In this document: in pieces, positions 13,129-16,105 of the stretch
How the letters are laid out: the number at the start of each line of letters is the position of its first letter
Position numbering within the stretch: the first letter of the stretch is position 1
Assembly: GCA_002402965.1 (NCBI GenBank)
Contig: DHGW01000001.1
Span: 8,324 to 24,428, forward strand
From: Bacteroidales bacterium UBA4788
GTDB lineage: Bacteria > Bacteroidota > Bacteroidia > Bacteroidales > VadinHA17
Direction: 5' to 3'
DNA length: 16,105 nucleotides
Made by a program: the position numbers and the translations under genes
Notes under the pieces: generated by a model
What the model was told of the DNA's origin: nothing
The model's input: only the letters and a program-made list of their open reading frames with translations
Database searches by the model: none

Positions 13129-15996
13129 CTATGATATTTCTGAGGGGATAATAAGTGAGTAGTTGTATGGCAGGAATACCCTTACCTCCGTACCGGATGC
13201 CGTACTGCCATCATACAGGTCGTTCAGGGCGAAGGTAATTTTCTCCTTGTTGACATTGTTGATGGCTTCAACAATTCCGGCGATGTTTTTCAGACCCGTT
13301 CCCGCACCTTGCGTACGCATCTCCGCTGCGGCCACCCTGCCTATGCCATTGTCTCGTATAGTTACCTCCACTCCCTCATCGAGATTCCTGATGCTTATCT
13401 CCATGACTCCGAATCCTTTTTTGTTCTCAAGACCGTGCTTGATCGCATTCTCGGCGAATGACTGTATGATCATCTTCGGGACCGGGGTGGTCAGGCTGAC
13501 ATCCGGAGAGACATTGATATTAAATTCGAACCTGTTTCCGAAGCGCAGCTTTTGCAACTCGCAGTAGCTGATAACAAACTCCAGCTCCTGCTGCAGCGGG
13601 CGGAGCAGGACGCCACTGTCGGTGATGATGGATCGCAAAAGGGTTGAAAGCTTGATGAAATAGTTGTACGCTTTCTCCTTTTCGCCCTTCATTATCAGGG
13701 ACCCTACGGAGGTTACGGCATTGAATGTAAAATGCGGGTCGAACTGTTTAATCACCGAGTTGAGCTGCAGCCTGTAAGTCTCAGCCTGGCGGCGGGCTGT
13801 CTCAACCCTCCTCAGCAGTACGCTCTTGCGGATCTGCCAGGAGAGGAACACAATTAGCGCCAGGCCCAGCAACGATATTATAATCAGGGTGAGAACATTC
13901 TGGAAGAATGTGGGGACAACGCTGATATTAAGAATGTCAGCACTTTCAGACATCACGCCGTCGGCGTTGATTGCATATACTTCAAACTTGTAGTCCCCCG
14001 GTGGGAGATCGGAGTAAATAACCGAACGCTCCGATGTCTTTTGCGACCAGTTTTGTTCAAGACCCGTCATCCGGTGCCGGAAGGTGAGATTCTCCGGGTT
14101 CTGTGTTGAGATGCCGGCAAATGTTATCCTGACGGTGTTGCTTCTCCCCCTTATTTTAAGCGAGCTGTTGCTGTCATAAAAGAGCGGAGTGTCAAGTGCT
14201 GTTACCCAGTCAGTTGTTTCACCGGGTGTCTCAACGTCTGTGATATGGATCATTGGCGGATTGGTGTTCCGGACGATCCTGGCAGGATCGAACCGGATGA
14301 GCTTGTCGGAGGTGAGTATCCACCACTGGCCGGCCGCATCCCTGACGATGCCGTTGTCCTGGCAGTCGTTACCCACGAATCCCCGGGTTCGATCTATCAT
14401 TAAGTAATAATCAGGCTGCCCCGAATAGTACCTGTCAAGGTCTATGATGCACAGATCCATCATGCGACCGACCAGCAGCCTGTTTCCTCCGATGTCACGT
14501 ATGACGTTGGCGGGGAGGTTGACCTCGTCAGGGAGGGCCGCTTTGAACACCGGCTCGTCCGGGTCACATATATAAAGCCCGTCAGAACCAACGCTCCAGA
14601 TGTTTCCCATATGATCACACACCACGCCCCATACCATCTCGGCAGGGGCTGAACGGAACGGCACGAAGTTTTTCCCGTCGAAAAAGACTACCCCGTAATG
14701 CCCGGCGAGCCAGTAATTGCCGTCATGGTCGCGCGCGATACCCTCCACGATGCCGTAGCCGGGCCACGACATCTCCTTGTGATTTATTACCTCATCGCCC
14801 TTGATATGGTAGAGGCCTTTGTCAGTTCCCACGAACACGCTTTTGTCAACAGGGTCCTCATAGATTATACACACCTGGTATGGCTTCGGGCCGATGTCGG
14901 GATTTCTGAACCGTTTCCCGTCCCAGATGAGAACTTCTTCAATGGTTGAGAACCAGACTTCACCGTTGCTGAGGGTGGTGCTGCCCCTGAAGAAGGCGAC
15001 AGATTTGTTTTGCAGCTTACGGTACTCGTTATTTTCAATGAATTTTTCCCCGTCAAAGTATTTCAGTTCGCCGGAGACTGTCCCGATCCAGAGACCTCCG
15101 CGGGGATCAGCTGCCACGGCCCAGGTCTCCTCGGGAAGGCCGTTTTGGTTGTCATATTCGACGAATGCATCCGATATAAGCCTGAAGATGCTGGTCTCGG
15201 TGCCGAGCCATGAGGTGCCTTCCCTGTCGCGGAAGAAGAAGGCCAGTTTGCCACCCTCCCAGTAGAATGGCTCCGGGATGGAATCATACGGTGTGGAATA
15301 GGATCGAAATACCGGTTTCCCGTTGACCAGGTTAATGTTGAAGACAGGACCCTTACTGAGCAGTGTGAGGGTTTCCTTTTTATATTCATAAGCCTGCCAG
15401 TTGTCGTCGATGAGATAGAGTACAGAGTCATCCGGATCAGAGGCTGCAGGCGTGTACTTCCTGTTTTGCAGGGTCGGATGCTCAGCCGTGAAGTTACGAA
15501 AGACACCATTTTCAAAAAGGAGGATAATATGGTTGTCAACGTCTACAGAAGCTCTCAGGAAAAAAGAGGCGGTGTCGAGTCCGGCGCATCCCATGACCAT
15601 CTGTTTTACTTTCAGGGAATCCGGTACCGGAAAGCTGTTGAAGCTTTTCCCGTTGAACCGGGAGACGCCGTTGATTGTGACTGCCCAGATTGTGCCGTTT
15701 TTGTCTTCAACCACCCTGCTTACCTGGTTTGATGGGAGTCCGTCCTTGCGCAGGTATGAGATGAAGGTGTTGCCGTCGAATCTTGCGAGCCCGTTTCTAG
15801 TGGGGATCCATATGTATCCCCTGCTGTCCTGCATCACGGAGGTCGACTGTGTCTGGGGCAGTCCGTCAGCGGATGTATATTCCCTGAAGGGGTAAGTCTG
15901 AGCGTGGAGGGAGAGGTCTGTTGCTGCTGCTATCAGTGTAAACAGCAGTATTGCCGCTGGCTGCAACAAAACACATCTTCTCTTTCCTGGCTTCAT
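13129..15996 (-). CDS. Periplasmic propeller-repeat sensor histidine kinase (LytS/His_kinase type)
   Basis: A 955-residue inner-membrane sensor. The N-terminal signal segment (basic KPGKRR, hydrophobic about 8-32, ending at HAQ) is followed by a large periplasmic region with two-component-regulator propeller repeats, seen as recurring GxIW and NGLxRFDG-like units (for example 57-76, 98-117, 298-317, 424-441, 463-478). A Y_Y_Y domain follows (about 615-692). One membrane helix lies at about 699-720. The cytoplasmic part has the His_kinase H-box DPHFTFNAV with His755, then an HATPase domain with N-box ENAIKHGL (849-856), DNGIG (882-886) and GTGLKNI (899-905). It lacks the receiver and AraC domains of one-component hybrid HTCS sensors and passes its signal to the adjacent LytTR regulator. 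Such sensors often respond to oligosaccharides; the ligand here is unknown. Confidence 0.93.
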   Translation of the reverse strand: MKPGKRRCVLLQPAAILLFTLIAAATDLSLHAQTYPFREYTSADGLPQTQSTSVMQDSRGYIWIPTRNGLARFDGNTFISYLRKDGLPSNQVSRVVEDKNGTIWAVTINGVSRFNGKSFNSFPVPDSLKVKQMVMGCAGLDTASFFLRASVDVDNHIILLFENGVFRNFTAEHPTLQNRKYTPAASDPDDSVLYLIDDNWQAYEYKKETLTLLSKGPVFNINLVNGKPVFRSYSTPYDSIPEPFYWEGGKLAFFFRDREGTSWLGTETSIFRLISDAFVEYDNQNGLPEETWAVAADPRGGLWIGTVSGELKYFDGEKFIENNEYRKLQNKSVAFFRGSTTLSNGEVWFSTIEEVLIWDGKRFRNPDIGPKPYQVCIIYEDPVDKSVFVGTDKGLYHIKGDEVINHKEMSWPGYGIVEGIARDHDGNYWLAGHYGVVFFDGKNFVPFRSAPAEMVWGVVCDHMGNIWSVGSDGLYICDPDEPVFKAALPDEVNLPANVIRDIGGNRLLVGRMMDLCIIDLDRYYSGQPDYYLMIDRTRGFVGNDCQDNGIVRDAAGQWWILTSDKLIRFDPARIVRNTNPPMIHITDVETPGETTDWVTALDTPLFYDSNSSLKIRGRSNTVRITFAGISTQNPENLTFRHRMTGLEQNWSQKTSERSVIYSDLPPGDYKFEVYAINADGVMSESADILNISVVPTFFQNVLTLIIISLLGLALIVFLSWQIRKSVLLRRVETARRQAETYRLQLNSVIKQFDPHFTFNAVTSVGSLIMKGEKEKAYNYFIKLSTLLRSIITDSGVLLRPLQQELEFVISYCELQKLRFGNRFEFNINVSPDVSLTTPVPKMIIQSFAENAIKHGLENKKGFGVMEISIRNLDEGVEVTIRDNGIGRVAAAEMRTQGAGTGLKNIAGIVEAINNVNKEKITFALNDLYDGSTASGTEVRVFLPYNYSLIIPSEIS

Positions 15997-16013
15997 TTTC
16001 AGGGTTTAACGGG

Positions 16014-16044
16014 TAAATATATCCATTTCGGGGGGAATAAAAAA
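16014..16044 (-). promoter_or_regulatory. Candidate promoter for the sensor kinase operon
   Basis: On the minus strand TATATTTA (plus 16021-16014) differs by one base from TAnnTTTG. A TTTT box lies exactly 19 bp upstream (plus 16041-16044), one base off the TTTG -33 element. The predicted start would be close to the kinase ATG at 15996. Each box carries one mismatch, so this is a moderate call. Confidence 0.35.
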
Positions 16045-16045
16045 C

Positions 16046-16073
16046 AGGCAATAGGCGATAGGCAGTAGGCAGT
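16046..16073. repeat. Heptamer tandem repeat (AGGCAAT-like)
   Basis: Four consecutive 7-bp units: AGGCAAT, AGGCGAT, AGGCAGT, AGGCAGT. They lie upstream of the sensor kinase promoter region and 10 bp from dispersed repeat copy C. Intergenic, with no reading-frame role. Confidence 0.75.
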
Positions 16074-16079
16074 GGTGGG

Positions 16080-16105
16080 TTTGCCCGTAGGGCATCAAGA
16101 ATTGT
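16080..16105. repeat. Dispersed repeat copy C, cut by the window end
   Basis: TTTG then CCCGTAGGGC at 16084-16093 and ATCAAGAATTGT to the last base. It matches copy B base for base except for one visible substitution and has the same orientation as copies A and B about 16 kb away. Its 3' end lies outside the window. Confidence 0.8.

Overview
The window looks like a chromosomal segment of a Bacteroidota member, most likely of the Bacteroidales type. Four things point there: a periplasmic propeller-repeat (Reg_prop/Y_Y_Y) sensor kinase paired with a LytTR response regulator, TAnnTTTG-type -7 promoter elements, a stand-alone CBM9-like protein, and secreted GH29 fucosidases with short Sec signal peptides. 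No ribosomal RNA, tRNA, CRISPR array, transposase or phage gene was seen. All main reading frames are intact. Species cannot be named from the sequence alone.

Layout. Positions 1-142 carry two copies of a dispersed repeat (CCCGTAGGG...AGAATTGTAGA). A third copy, in the same orientation, runs off the right edge at 16084-16105. From 143 to 4899 there is a plus-strand group of sugar genes: a CBM9-like protein, a phosphofructokinase of the PPi-type clade, a PIG-L (LmbE) deacetylase, a GlmS-like SIS sugar-phosphate isomerase/deaminase, and a ROK sugar kinase with its own likely promoter. Next come a 130-residue four-helix membrane protein, an acyl-CoA synthetase with its own likely promoter, IspD, and a diverged two-lobed protein with GNAT-like features. 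After a 148-bp spacer, two tandem secreted alpha-L-fucosidases (GH29) end at 11959. A 350-bp convergent intergenic region packed with inverted repeats separates them from a minus-strand operon: a LytS-like sensor kinase (15996-13129) followed by its LytTR regulator (13113-12310).

How the genes may work together. ROK kinase, PIG-L deacetylase, SIS deaminase and phosphofructokinase fit a short cytoplasmic route from an N-acetylated amino sugar to fructose 1,6-bisphosphate. It would be built from non-NagA/non-NagB families, as in the archaeal Dac/GlmD chitin pathway. This is inference from family membership and gene order. The fucosidases would trim fucose from glycans in the periplasm or outside the cell. 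The adjacent two-component system is a plausible, unproven regulator of glycan use.

The most striking direct sequence observation is in ispD. An in-frame 87-bp segment is bounded by an exact 8-bp direct repeat, and removing it restores the usual IspD length at that point. Other points of note are the GGNDT active-site variant in the phosphofructokinase, a GGNAAC-type hexanucleotide repeat in the regulator linker, and the stacked inverted repeats between the convergent operons.
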